Of a DNA stretch of 64,000 nt, positions 1 through 11,397 are shown in pieces. Positions within the stretch are counted from its first letter, which is position 1. Every line of letters begins with the position of its first letter. The stretch is taken from contig CP136065.1 in NCBI GenBank assembly GCA_032622095.1, positions 216,424,151-216,488,150 on the forward strand. The letters are read 5' to 3'. Made by a program: the position numbers and the translations under genes. The notes beneath the pieces are model-generated. The model worked only from the letters and a program-made list of their open reading frames with translations, had not been told where the DNA came from and made no database searches. Origin of the DNA: Siphonodentalium dalli. Lineage: Eukaryota > Mollusca > Scaphopoda > Gadilida > Siphonodentaliidae.

Positions 1-184
1 GTTAAAAAGTGTTAAAAAAAGAGTTTTTTAGGCCAATGCATTGGCACAGTGCATAACTGTAACCATCACAATGTGATCAATGAACCGGTTCAAATGATAT
101 CCATATTTGTATAGTGTTATTGAGACAGATCGAAGATATTTTAGGCTGTTGAAGCTTTATTTGGCCGGTTTGTTGGGTAAAGGG
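1..184 (-). mobile_element. TTAA-target MITE family 1, copy a (cut by window edge)
   Basis: The segment ends in GGGTAAAGGG followed by TTAA (185-188), the same end as the complete copies at 28715-29105, 32324-32715 and 35803-36155. Internal sequence also matches them (ATATCCATA, GAAGCTTTATTTGGCCGG). TTAA target duplication with a CCC-type terminus is the known signature of the piggyBac superfamily; no transposase is present. Oddity: where the other copies carry a 40-odd-bp hairpin inside CCAATGCATT...AATGCATTGG, this copy reads simply CCAATGCATTGG (35-46), so it preserves a hairpin-free state. Confidence 0.75.
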
Positions 185-344
185 TTAATAGGAGGTTTTG
201 ATTCCCATATATCGACTTTAATACTAAATTTAATAGTCCAGGAGATATTGGTCGACCTCTGCACCCCCAGGACTCAACTTCACCCCACTAATTTTCTTTC
301 TTAATGTCCCCTCTAATTTGTTTCGGTTGTTAACGAGAAAACAA

Positions 345-3300
345 ACTGGCCGCAGAGACTCCAGACAAGATTGCGTCCATCATGGCGGCCATTTTTGTTA
401 TATGCACCAGGTTTCTTTGATCGCCGTTATAGTAAAGATGATATCACATGCGGTCTTGTATTCCGCTCGATTCGTTATGCTAATATACAACCCTTACAAA
501 TTAGCCAAAAATCCGACACCAGAATCCAATATGGCAGCCAATATGGCCGCCGAAATGTGAAAATATGCTATTTTTCTGACATTTCACCACTTTTCGTTTG
601 TCTCTGTGGGGAAATATTGGCATCTTGGCGTGATGTTATACATCTATCGCACATAAGAGTCATTGGCGAACACATGGGGACCATATTAATATACATTCAT
701 TGTGGGATATTTTTGTCCAATATCACGTTTTCCCAAATGCCGGTATAATGGGTCAAAGCCGATTCGACGCTAATAACCCGATGTAATATTTCGAATCACT
801 GAATGTTATTGCCATCATAACACCCATGCATATATATGTGCAGTAGATACTCGAGCTAGGATTCCTCTTATACCTGAGTTGAGGAATATTCACCCAAATC
901 CAAGATGGCGGCCAAAATGGCCACCAGAAATAGAAAAATCGCTGATTTTAACATCAGTGAGCGTTATTGTCACAACCTGGTTACTATTGTGAGTTGGGAA
1001 GCGAAGTTAAGCGAAGAACTGTCCTTATTTCATATCCAAATAAAAGTCCCCCAAATTCAAAATGGCGCCCACAATGGAGGACAGATTTTGAAAAATCACC
1101 GAAATTCCCCCATTTTCACATCATTGGCCATTATTTTCGAGACAACTGCACACATGCTGACAGTTGAGTTGGAAATACTGAGGTGAAGTAATTACCTTGC
1201 ATTTTATGCAAGAAATTGTTTTCCAAATCGAAGATGGCGGCCAAAATAGCGACCGAAATTTGAAAACAAGCTCACATCCCTTTACTTTTTTACGATGGGC
1301 GTTCTTGTTACACCAATTCTGCCCACAATTACATGTTCATATGGAACATTGATATGAAGTATTCGTTTGAGTCTGGCAAACTCTCACAGTCAAGATGGCG
1401 GCCAAACTGGCAGCCAGAAATTGAAAAGAAGTCGATATTATCACAATTTCAACATTTTGTCATAATATCGATCTGTATCGACGAAACTGAAGATAGGTTC
1501 CAACATAAGTCGTAGCCTTTTGGAAGGATGAAAACCCACAATCGCGATGTGACATTTCAAAATCCATTCTCCACTGAGGGCCCATACTGGCCGTAACCGT
1601 ATATAGATGCGCCGAATAGTCATATTATGACTTCCAAGAATCAAAACAACAGTGAGCTTACTCTGATTTGCCACATTAAGCATTATCTGGGCCAGTTTCC
1701 ATCTCTTCGTCAGATAAATCTATCTCTCTCACAACAATACAGTTTTCTACACTTCTTTGTAGTGTCCCACTAATCGGAATGTTTCAAACAATACATATGC
1801 CGGTGTCCAGCTCACGTGTTTGTTTCGAAAGCTTGGAACTCTTATCATTATTCTTGGCGAGCTTCATTCGTGGTATAGCTTATGGTATAATTCAGATGCT
1901 ACATATGGGGTATGAGCGTCATCTTGTGCGATAAACTAGAAACGTATTCGGTCGATGCGTATACTAGCTTTCAGAAGGACCTATCTATCTGCGTATTTTC
2001 AGCTTTGGTGACCTAATGGGGATAACAACATGTACACTTGGTGATCTTCCCAAACAGCCACTTCTCAAATATGGTTAATCAATTCACATACTCATCTAAT
2101 TCACTGATGTACCCGGACAACTTCTGTATATGGCTTCGAATGTTGAAAGCCTGACATTTGACGGATGTCTTTCTGCTCAGGCGTAGAAGACCATAATGCA
2201 CAATATACCCACACTTCTTGAACATGATCCTAAGAACAATCTTGCTGGCGTCTAGCAATCGTCTCACCGAACAGATCCAAGCAGATGTGGGAATGTGTCA
2301 TGATAGTGGAAATGAAATTGGACCATGACTGCGCCGCCCCTTCTTTTGGTATGTTTTAGATTCAGACAGGATCTCATGTGTGGCTATGCTTTCTTTGTAC
2401 GCTAAGATTGTATGCTCCCATACGTTTGGCAGCCGGTCTTAATCAACTGCACCAGGCGTGTACCATTGGCTACTACTATATAAGCCACACACATACTGGG
2501 GTGTAGTCTTAAAGGCGATACCTTTGGTATTTGGTTGATATGTCATACTCACGCTGGGTGGTGGTCGGTATGGCTCAAGAAAGTACAAATGCCATCAACA
2601 CTAAGGGTGAAATGTTCAACGCGAAGAACATCCAGAGGAATGTTACGTTGATGAGATCTTGCATTCAGTTCAACATACGTTGGGTACACCAATTGATTTC
2701 TTGGTAACATCACCATTCCGACAATTTTCCTGCATGAGACATATTAACTACTATATTATAAAATTATATATATAAAGCTATATGATCATAAAGGTCGCGT
2801 TCCCCAACGTCCACAGCCATTGCCATCGAGACTATAAATTGTTCTTTAAATACATAGTGAAATAAATGCACCACAGTTCCTGACATTTTCTTGAATAATA
2901 CCGCCCACATACTGACACTAACACTGAGAGAGGATAACAAAAACGCATACCTTCATGCTATAAAGACATCGTTTAGTCCATCCGACTGTTTTGAGGGAAG
3001 CTAGCTTAGTATTATCCAGACACAATTGTACGTCTGGTCAAGTTGAATCAGAACGGCTTCGAAACGGATGTGGAAATACTATCTTACCACACCAAAAAAC
3101 ACCGACACGCATGACATTCTATATCTTAAACATGCACCATGTGTATGGGTGGTGTATACCGTGGCCCGTTTCATTCCCACTATCATGGCGCATGTCCACA
3201 AACTAGCACCGCGAGTATTGTTCTTTTCTGCTGAGAGATATTCGACGAGACGACTGCCGGACGTCATACAGTTTGCTTAGGATCATGGTCAAGAAGTGTG

Positions 3301-5058
3301 GGTAGTCGGTACATTATGGTCTTCTCCTTAGCAGATAGACATCTGTCCAAGGGAATGAGACAGCTAGCATCCTTCGAATCACTGTCGAAATTGTATGTCA
3401 ATTGTATGTCAATGCGTTCGCTGAGTTTGTGAGTTGACGAACCATCTATTGAGAAATTACTAGCTAACTGGTTCGCCAGGTGTACATGTCGTTATCCCCA
3501 TGGGGTATGAGACACATACATAGAGATGACCTTCTGTAAGCTTGTATACTCATCGACCATATGCCTTTCTAGTTCAAGATGACGCACAAATCCCATATTT
3601 AGCAAATATTTAAAATCGTAAGCTAGACACCGGAAAATGAATTGTTTGAAACGTTATGAATTGAGGGACCCTTCTGCTAGGAAGTGTTGAATACTTTGTC
3701 GGTGTGAGCGACCTAGATTTATCAGACAAAGAAATGGAAGCTGGTCCAGATAATTAGGGACGTGACATGGCAAATCATAATCTGATTATTCGGCACACCT
3801 ACGAAGAATGGATTTTGAAATGCCACATCGCGATATTAATTGTGGGTTTTCGTCTTTCCAGAAGGATACGGGCTATGTTATGCGTTTTGATACGTTTAAG
3901 TTGAACTAATAGATGGTTTATGTACAGTTTCGTCCATACATACCGATATTATGACAAAAAGTTGAAATTAGTATGTGAAAATATCGATTTCTTTTCACTT
4001 TCTGGCCGCCAATTTAGCCGCGATCTTGACTGTGAGTATCCTTTGCCAAACCATAATGAATACTTCATATCAATATTCCATATCAACATGTAATGGTGGG
4101 TAGAAATCGCGAAACAATATCGCCCATCGTAAGAAAGTAAAGGAATGTAGGCGTGTTTTCAAATTTCGGCATCCATTTTGGCCGCCATCTTCGATTTGGA
4201 AAACCATTTCTTGCATGAGATGTAAGGTAATTACTTCACCTCAGTATTTCCAACTCAAATGTAAGCATGGGTGGAGTTGTCTCGACATAATGCCCAATGA
4301 TGTGAATATGAGGGAATTTCGGTGATTTTTCAAAATATGTCCGCCATTGTGGGAGCCATTTTGGATTTGGGGGACTTTTATTTGGATATGGTACAAGGAA
4401 CGTTCTTCGCCTAAGTGTTCCCAACTCACAATAGTAAGCAGGTGTGGAGTTGTCATGACAATAATGCTCACTGATGTTAAAATCAGTGATTTTCGGCGAT
4501 TTTTTTGGGTGAATATTCCTCAACTCAGGTATAAGAGGAGTCCTAGCTCGAGTATCTCCTGCACATATATATGCATGGGTGTTGTTATGATAGCAATAAC
4601 ATTCATTGATTCGAAACATTACATCGCGTTATTAGCGTCGATTCGCGCGGCTTTGACCTATTGTACCGGCCTTTGGGAAAACGTGATATTGGACAAAAAT
4701 GAATGTATATTATGGTCCCCGTGTGTTCGCCAATGACTCTTCTATGCGATAAATGTATAACATCACGCCAAGATGCCAATATTTTCCCACAGAGACAAAC
4801 GAAAGGTGGTAAAATGTCCGAAAAATAGCATATTTTCACATTTCGGCGGCCATCTTGGCCGCCATATTGGATTATGGTGTCGGATTTTTGGCTAATTTGT
4901 AAGGGTTATATATTAGCATAACGAATCGAGCGGAAAACAAGACCGCATTTGATAACATCTTTACTATAACGGCGATCAGAGACCTGGTGCATATAAAAAA
5001 AGTGGCTGCCATGATGGACGCCATCTTGTCTGGAGTCTCTACGGCCACTTTTAGCTCA
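345..5058. repeat. Giant foldback 1: ~2.1 kb inverted arms
   Basis: Sequence from about 345 to 2485 reappears in reverse complement from about 5058 back to 2990, with a central loop of ~500 bp. Matching landmarks include the segments around 460/4930, 620/4770, 1240/4180, 1400/4020, 1690/3750 and 2230/3280. Arms are clearly diverged (my estimate 10-25%), so they are not a sequencing mirror. The arms carry repeated motifs of the form AAGATGGCGGCC at 381, 531, 902, 1062, 1232 and 1393, and their complements. No long coding frame is supported. Read-through transcription would give a long imperfect dsRNA hairpin. Confidence 0.85.
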
Positions 5059-5137
5059 ACTTTACTTTGTAAAGTTTGAGCTATTGCCATGGCTTTGTCG
5101 TCCGTGTGTGTGTGCGTATGTGATGCGTCAACAATAC

Positions 5138-6256
5138 AGGCTACAGGTCGTACCTTTGGTTGGATCATTATGAAATTTGACATAGCTGTTGACATCAACA
5201 TTTAGACCGGAACGATTCATTTTGGGGTCATTCGGAAAAAAAACATGGCCGCCAGTGGCCATCTTTTGGATTTCAATATTCAATCCATTAGCACAGGCTA
5301 CAGGTCGTACTGTTTGTCTGATCATCATGAAATTTGTCATGGATGTTAATATTGACATGTAGATGGGAACGTGTCATTTTGGGGTCATTCAGCCAAAAAA
5401 CATGGTCGCCAGCAGCCATTTTGAATTTTACTCTTTGTACGACTAAATCATTTAGCACGGCTACAGGTCGTACCTTTAGTCTGATCATCATAAAATTTGT
5501 CATGGATGTTAATATTGACATGTAAATGGGAAACGAGTCATTTTGGGGCCATTCGGCCAAAAAACATGGCCACCAGCAGCCATCTTGGATTTTACTCTTT
5601 GTATGACTAAATCCTTTAGCACGGGCTACAGGTCGTACCTTTAGTTTGATCATCATGAAATTTTTCATGGCTGTTGAAATTGGAATGTAGATGTGAAAGA
5701 GTCATTTTGGGGTCATTCGGGCGAAAAACGTGGCCGCCAGTGGCCATCTTTGATTTCAAAATTCAATCCATTAGCACGGGCTACAGGTCGTACTGTTCGT
5801 CTGATCATCATGCAATTTGTCATGGATGTTAATATTGACATGTAAATGGGAACGATTAATTTTGGGGTCATTCGGCCAAAAAACATGGCCGCCATCAGCC
5901 ATCTTGGATTTTATTCTTTGTATGACTAAATCCTTTAGCACGGGCTACAGGTCGTACCTTTAGTCTGATCATCATAAAATTTGTCATTGGATGTTAACAA
6001 TGATATGTAGATGGGAACGAGTCATTTTGAGGTCATTCGGCCAAAATACATGGCCGCCAGCAGCCATCTTGGATTTTACTCTTTGTATGACTAAATCCTT
6101 TAGCACGGGCTACAGGTCGTACCTTTAGTTTGATCATCATAAAATTTGTCATGGATGTTAATAATGACATGTAGATGGGAACGAGTTATTTTGGGGTCAT
6201 TCGGCCAAAAAAACATGGCCGCCAGCAGCCATCTTGGATTTTACTCTGTGTATGAC
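5138..6256. repeat. Tandem satellite, ~163-bp unit, about 7 copies
   Basis: The string GGCTACAGGTCGTAC recurs at about 5139, 5295, 5459, 5622, 5777, 5943 and 6108. Each unit also has GATCATCAT, a TTTTGGGGTCATTCGG block, and a paired ATGGCCGCCAGCAGCCATCTTGG block. That last block contains two GCCAT cores in opposite orientation and links this satellite to the foldback arms next to it. Frames read through some units (for example 5288-5668 on the minus strand), but they follow the repeat and are not judged to be genes. Confidence 0.9.
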
Positions 6257-7110
6257 TATAGGAATCACTGAACTAAATGGTTTCCCATAGGCGACAGTGT
6301 TAACGTTTCGGCCAAATTCACTGAATTGAAGCCTGCAGGCCATACCAGTGATGTTTACCCAGCTAGATTGACACCAGTTGATCACGAAAATGCAAGAAAA
6401 ATCATAGCTCATGTGTTTACTTTTTTAAATAAATCCCCAAGTCTACGACAGGGCTATCTCACAGCCAAATTTGATCTGGAAAAACCCAGGACTACAGCAG
6501 CTAGTTAATTAAATTTCCCGCTCACAAAAATCCATTCCCCCATTCATTCACCAGTTTAAATTATTTAGATATTATGTACAAATCAAATAAACGCGATGTC
6601 ATCCTTTAATAAAGTGTCGCATGTATCAGGTGAAGGTCATTCTTCAGTTGCCTTCACCTTTAGCATTCCACGGTGTACTCGCTCCCCGACTCTAGAACAC
6701 ATTTAGCTCCCTGATTCCTATATATATGTATATGTGTGAAACACAGCGTTTCTTATAGTATTTTTATCAAAATATAGACCTTACTGAAATCAAAAATGGA
6801 TTATATCGAGCAGTTGTGGTTTATTTTTCCAATATGAAGCATCCTGAAAATTAGTGTCAATCCTCAAAATAAAACCAAAAAATTAAGATTATTTTTTTCA
6901 ATTTTACTAGCTGATGCATCTCGTATAACTGAAGTATGCCCTTATATACCATAATATTAATAAACAGAAGAGGAAATGTTAATATACATTTTGAGAAGGA
7001 TATCTTGTCCAATTTTAAACACTTTTCATGCAGAATTTGGCAATTTATAATAAACATTTACCAAAATTAACAGAAATTTAAAATAAAAAAATACTTTAAT
7101 AACAATATAA
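6257..7110 (+). repeat. Duplicated ~850-bp unit, copy 1 (exon plus 3' UTR plus flank)
   Basis: This block is repeated almost base for base at 7362-8212. The homology starts at the same TATAGGAATCACTG in both and stops at the same poly-A-rich stretch, after which copy 1 runs into a G tract. It contains the exon-like segment 6291-6508, polyadenylation signals AATAAA at 6586 and 6608, and a conserved small hairpin (AGGTGAAGG...CCTTCACCT, 6629-6661). Confidence 0.9.
6291..6508 (+). CDS. Candidate terminal exon, unknown protein (copy 1)
   Basis: An AG acceptor (tttcccatag) precedes a phase-1 frame open for about 72 codons to a TAA stop at 6506-6508. No ATG is used: the 60-residue core begins at a TTG, so this is more likely an internal-to-terminal exon than a whole gene. 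The peptide has a patch KPAGHTSDVYPARLTPVD, a helical-looking stretch ARKIIAHVFTFLNKS, and a basic Thr/Ala-rich C-terminus. I do not recognise the family. Two AATAAA signals follow within 110 bp, as expected for a last exon. The segment sits inside a large TIR element, so it may be a captured host exon or the tail of a lost transposon gene. Copy 2 differs by a single base in this stretch, an Ala-to-Gly change. Confidence 0.45.
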
Positions 7111-7361
7111 GGGGGGGGGGGGCTAACACTCCTCAAAATTGTGGGGAGAGGGGCTTTAGACCCCCTGACCCCCTAATGGTACCTGATGTCCATGCAAAAT
7201 TCCCAGATTTGTCACTTTCTTTACTATCTACAGGCGAATCGATGGGTTTCTTCTTTAAATATGTCCAAAATGTGGTCATTATCATTAGAAAATAAGAAAA
7301 TATGGAAATAACAACTTATCATGGCGAGACGTGAATTTTCGTAAAATTCAAATTTTTCTTA
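7111..7361. other. Spacer between duplicated units
   Basis: It starts with a 12-bp G run and a G/C-rich patch (GGGGCTTTAGACCCCCTGACC), then AT-rich sequence. No frame, TIR or known repeat is seen. Confidence 0.6.
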
Positions 7362-8212
7362 TAGGAATCACTGAACTAAATGGTTTCCCATAGGCGACAG
7401 TGTTAACGTTTCGGCCAAATTCACTGAATTGAAGCCTGCAGGCCATACCAGTGATGTTTACCCAGCTAGATTGACACCAGTTGATCACGAAAATGCAAGA
7501 AAAATCATAGGTCATGTGTTTACTTTTTTAAATAAATCCCCAAGTCTACGACAGGGCTATCTCACAGCCAAATTTGATCTGGAAAAACCCAGGACTACAG
7601 CAGCTAGTTAATTAAATTTCCCGCTCACAAAAATCCATTCCCCCATTCATTCACCAGTTTAAATTATTTAGATATTATGTACAAATCAAATAAACGCGAT
7701 GTCATCCTTTAATAAAGTGTCGCATGTATCAGGTGAAGGTCATTCTTCAGTTGCCTTCACCTTTAGCATTCCACGGTGTACTCGCTCCCCGACTCTAGAA
7801 CACATTTAGCTCCCTGATTCCTATATATATGTATATGTGTGAAACACAGCGTTTCTTATAGTATTTTATCAAAATATAGACCTTACTGAAATCAAAAATG
7901 GATTATATCGAGCAGTAGTGGTTTATTTTTCCAATATGAAGCATCCTGAAAATTAGTGTCAATCCTCAAAATAAAGCCAAAAAATTCAGATTATTTTTTT
8001 CAATTTTACTAGCTGATGCATCTCGTATAACTGAAGTATGCCCTTATATACCATAATATTAATAAACAGAAGAGGAAATGTTAATATACATTTTGAGAAG
8101 GATATCTTGTCCAATTTTAAACACTTTTCATGCAGAATTTGGCAATTTATAATAAACATTTACCAAAATTAACAGAAATTTAAAATAAAAAATACTTTAA
8201 TAGCAATATAAA
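7362..8212 (+). repeat. Duplicated ~850-bp unit, copy 2
   Basis: Near-identical to 6257-7110, with only scattered substitutions and single-base indels. Both polyadenylation signals and the 3' UTR hairpin are retained. The very low divergence compared with the old foldback arms alongside indicates recent duplication or gene conversion. Confidence 0.9.
7394..7611 (+). CDS. Candidate terminal exon, unknown protein (copy 2)
   Basis: Same acceptor, phase-1 frame, stop and downstream AATAAA signals as 6291-6508. The only coding difference is a Gly codon for Ala in the RKIIAHV segment. Both copies keep the frame, but with so few differences this says little about selection. If both belong to one transcription unit they would be alternative last exons; if the enclosing element captured the exon, they may be untranslated. 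Function is unknown. Confidence 0.45.
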
Positions 8213-8454
8213 GCAACCATAAGTCAATTTAAATATCTAAACATAATGATACAACATCAGACACAGCATCAGGCATGAAATTTTACCAGATGGCAGGGCA
8301 TACTGTCTGTTTAACAAACCTGCCATCATGGCAATTTTGCACGACAGTAGTCTAGTGCTGATGCCATCAACCCCCCCCCCCCCCCCGACTTGGGGTGGGG
8401 CTACGGTCCCCGTTAAGACTACTTGGTGCCGGAAAAGCTTAATTGGGTCAACTG
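8213..8454. other. Unassigned stretch with long C tract
   Basis: Contains a C run of 16 followed by a G-rich patch (GACTTGGGGTGGGGC, near 8385) that could pair with it. No gene is supported. Confidence 0.6.
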
Positions 8455-8578
8455 TCACCTTTAATAAAGTGTCGCATGTATCAGGTGAAGGTCATTCTTC
8501 AGTTGCCTTCACCTTTAGCATTACACGGTGTACTCGCTCCCCGACTCTAGAACACATTTAGCTCCCTGATTCCTATAT
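8455..8578 (+). repeat. Third partial copy of the 3' UTR segment
   Basis: Repeats only the part beginning CCTTTAATAAAGTGTCGC and running to CTCCCTGATTCCTATAT, matching 6603-6722 and 7706-7826. The AGGTGAAGG/CCTTCACCT hairpin is preserved a third time, while the coding part is absent. Confidence 0.9.
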
Positions 8579-8798
8579 CCTTTACTGATCATTTTTTACA
8601 CTCCTTTTTAAACTCTCTATTCATTGCTCATCACAAACAAATTACCTTCTTTACAAAGTTGAGCTACAGTGTCATTTACACTTTTATTTTTCTTGTTAAT
8701 AACCGATAAAAATTAGAGGAGAAATTAAGAAAGAAAATTAGTGGGGTGAAGTTGAGTCCTGGGGGTGCAGAGGTCGACCAATATCTCCTGGACTATAA

Positions 8799-9176
8799 AG
8801 GGATACTGTGTGCAAATGTTGGTGTTGGTTTCTTTAGTCTCTGAGTTGTAGAATAAGGTAACCATATTTCCATTATTTGACAGTCTGTTGAGTACGAAGT
8901 AATGTTACGGATGGTAGATTAGCCGGAATGCGAAAATACCAATTGTCGTTGTCGAATAATATTTGGACAGTTTTCAAGCATATGATTGTATCAAATAAAT
9001 GTTATAGTTATATGCATACTAGTCCCATATACTCATTAAGTCATTGTATAGTCACTAATCAGTGAGTGGCTTGAGTTTACGCCCCTTATCAATGAATTAT
9101 TTTGATTACGTCTTGTACACGGAAATTCGTAATTTAATTTATGACTCCAGTCATAAATAAAATTTATATCAAATTA
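8799..9176. other. No feature recognised
   Basis: AT-rich sequence between two elements. I see no splice-bounded frame, RNA gene or repeat boundary here. Confidence 0.6.
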
Positions 9177-9180
9177 TTAA

Positions 9181-9439
9181 AGGTACTCAATTCGATCAGA
9201 GGGTCCTATATTACTATTTCTTTGGCTTCGGGGGTAAAAAATATTTGATTCGAGTCGAGGAACCCACACATCAAAGCTCCCAGTGTCCCAGATCTCGAGA
9301 AATTAACGAATTTCAAAAATCGATATCTGATCACTCTGAGCTTTGATGTGTGGGTTCCTCGACTCGAATCAAATATTTTTTTTTACCCCCGAAGCCAAAG
9401 AAATAGTCATATAGGACCCTCCGATCGGATTGAGTACCT
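9181..9439. mobile_element. TTAA-target MITE family 2, copy a (palindromic)
   Basis: Starts AGGTACTCAATTCGAT and ends with its complement, flanked by TTAA at 9177-9180 and 9440-9443. Almost the whole element folds on itself (GGGTCCTATAT...ATATAGGACCC; TTTGGCTTCGGGGGTAAAAAA against its complement), so it is a short foldback derivative of the 446-487-bp copies at 19073, 36734 and 52597. Confidence 0.9.
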
Positions 9440-9443
9440 TTAA

Positions 9444-9890
9444 GATAACCTATTAACCTGAACGTTTACAGAATACATATTCGACTCAAATTACTTAGTT
9501 TTCTATATATTATCAATATTAGATCGTTGTTATCATCGGGAATTTATTGAAAATGTCGTACAGTACCCCTTTAAAAAGAGGAAGTTTTAACATGTTTTGA
9601 ATTTTTGTCAGCCTTGAAAAAAATCCAATAACCCATCTTATAAAGAGCGTCCATGCTGTTGTCACCATACGGCGGTATTCATACGTATAGATATCAAAGA
9701 TCGCCCATGCTGTCGCCGCCCTATGACGGTATTCATATATAGAGAGCAAAGAGTGTTCTCAATTATGATATTTTGTACTCGTTTTCATCGTAAATGGTGG
9801 ATTATTGTGTGCAATTTCACGATGCTTGTGTCATGCGAATGTTGGTGATTGCACGTAGTTTTATATTTATTTTGCCTGGTTGTCTGAATA
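9444..9890. other. No gene; short ~68-bp duplication
   Basis: A segment with CCATGCTGT...GGCGGTATTCATA is present twice in tandem (about 9648-9745). The remainder is AT-rich, without a supported feature. Confidence 0.55.
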
Positions 9891-9894
9891 TTAA

Positions 9895-10626
9895 AGATAC
9901 GGGCGGCGTTGCCGGTGGGTATGCTGTTAAAATATTCAACTCCGTCAAAAACCGCCATAAACTGAAAGAATAGTAAAATATAGACATACTTTATTTCTTA
10001 TACCAATAAGAAATATGGCATAAACAGTATGTTATTGTCAAATGTTTTCCTTTGTTATGTAAACAAAAGCAAAAAACGTTACAGAACTTGGCTTCTGTTT
10101 AGATCCGGATATATGGTAAACACAAAGAGCGTTATTTGTTACTGTTTTATTGATATGGAAATAATAAAGAGCGTTTATATCATTTGTGTGTGATTAACCA
10201 ATAGAATTGCGCTGTGTGTGACATGTGAACAGAAGCAAAACGTATGTAACACGAGCAGGTTCTTGTTTACGTACACCACGTACGTCTTGACGACAATTTA
10301 CTGTTTACGCGCTGATTATGTGTGTACGTAAGCGTATTCGGGACATTGTAGAACAAAAATAAAGTCAAAATTTTGACTTTTTATCTCGAAATTTCGACTT
10401 TATAAACTCAAAATTTTGACTTTTTATCTCGAAATTTCGACTTTTTAAGTCAAAAGTTTGAGTTTGAAAGTCAAAATGTCAAAATTTTGAGTTTATAAAG
10501 TCGAAATTTCGAATACGCTTCCGTATGTTTGGCATATGAACAAAACTATATATATTTTAATATTCTTTCTGTTGATGACGATCTGAACAGATATGAATAT
10601 TTCTGCAACGAAAGCCGCCCGTGCCT
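9895..10626. mobile_element. MITE family 4, copy c, with nested repeat
   Basis: The left end AGATACGGGCGGC after TTAA (9891-9894) matches the inverse of the right end GCCGCCCGTGCCT (to 10626, then ATAA). The internal sequence (CCGGTGGGTAT, ACCGCCATAAACTGAAAG, ACAGTATGTTAT, AATAAAGAGCGTT) matches the pair at 13863-14860. Inside it at ~10345-10512 is a low-complexity insert alternating AAGTCAAAATTTTGACTT and TCGAAATTTCGA blocks, absent from the other copies. Confidence 0.8.
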
Positions 10627-11019
10627 ATAACCTTTTATTTACTAAATACTTATTGACGAGTAGTTCCCTTAGCAAATGTTAAGATAAGTTCAACACACTA
10701 CTAGTACCATGCACAGGTAATTGTTGAACTTATTATATGAACATTTTCTACCAATGAATATGAATCATTCTGGTCTTATTATATGTCGTCTACAGTATTA
10801 TACACGAACACACATTCAGAATCAAATCAACAATAGACCATTCCAATGTATATTGTTATAACTTAAGAGTCAGGCGCACGTTTAATTGTATTGCGTTTGT
10901 CTGTGCATTCACATATCGACGTATGAACTGTATATTATCTCCCTTGTACAAATAATTCCTTATTTGTTACGCGCGCCGTGTGTATACTAATGTACACATT
11001 TTGTTTCGCATGGGCGCTG
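10627..11019. other. No gene; small inverted motifs
   Basis: Contains AAGTTCAACACA...TTGTTGAACTTATT (10684-10735), a motif also seen near 16960. It is otherwise unremarkable AT-rich sequence. Confidence 0.5.
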
Positions 11020-11032
11020 GAGTTTACGCTGG

Positions 11033-11382
11033 GGGTTTTATTTATAGAAAAATGTCGAACTGCGCGACCAGGAGCCGTGTCCGGTAAAAGGTGAAGTACA
11101 TTATTATGTCAATAATGTTGATTTTTGGTTTGTGACAAGCTATGTCAATTACAAATAAAAGAAATGAAAAAGATAATTTGTAAGTCTTATATTTAAACAT
11201 TTATAGACATTTTTCGTTCTGCAGCCCACTGACGGTTGTGATTGTTATTGTTATTTTAACGGAATTCTGAGTTGGTCATTCTCGAAACCAATATATTTTA
11301 TGTTCTATAATTACAAACATGGGTATATAATATATGATCTTGAGCGCGTTACCATTTCTGACATCGGTTTTCTTGTATATAT
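11033..11382 (+). repeat. Dispersed repeat family 7, copy 1
   Basis: Reverse-complement match to 26005-26452 (shared blocks: TGCGCGACCAGGAGCC, TTGGTTTGTGACAAGC, CTGAGTTGGTCATTC, ACCATTTCTGAC). A further fragment lies at 47826-48010. The SINE at 11398 is inserted at its right side. Confidence 0.8.
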
Positions 11383-11397
11383 ATCATCTTCATTGGC

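Larger units (their letters stand above)
234..8795. mobile_element. Large composite TIR-bounded element with TAA target duplication
   Basis: Both ends carry an inverted repeat of about 105 bp beginning TAGTCCAGGAGATATTGG (234 onward, and the reverse complement ending at 8795). The outer ~70 bp appear identical. Direct TAA flanks (231-233 and 8796-8798) look like a 3-bp target duplication, as known for PIF/Harbinger-type elements, but no transposase or DDE motif is visible. Inside lie a giant inverted repeat, a seven-unit satellite and two near-identical copies of an exon-like segment. It may be one large non-autonomous transposon or a composite built by later insertions. The family is not recognised. 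Confidence 0.6.

Noticed and set aside
5128-5668. Minus-strand frames of 76-126 codons
   Set aside because: They follow the 163-bp satellite unit and repeat with it.
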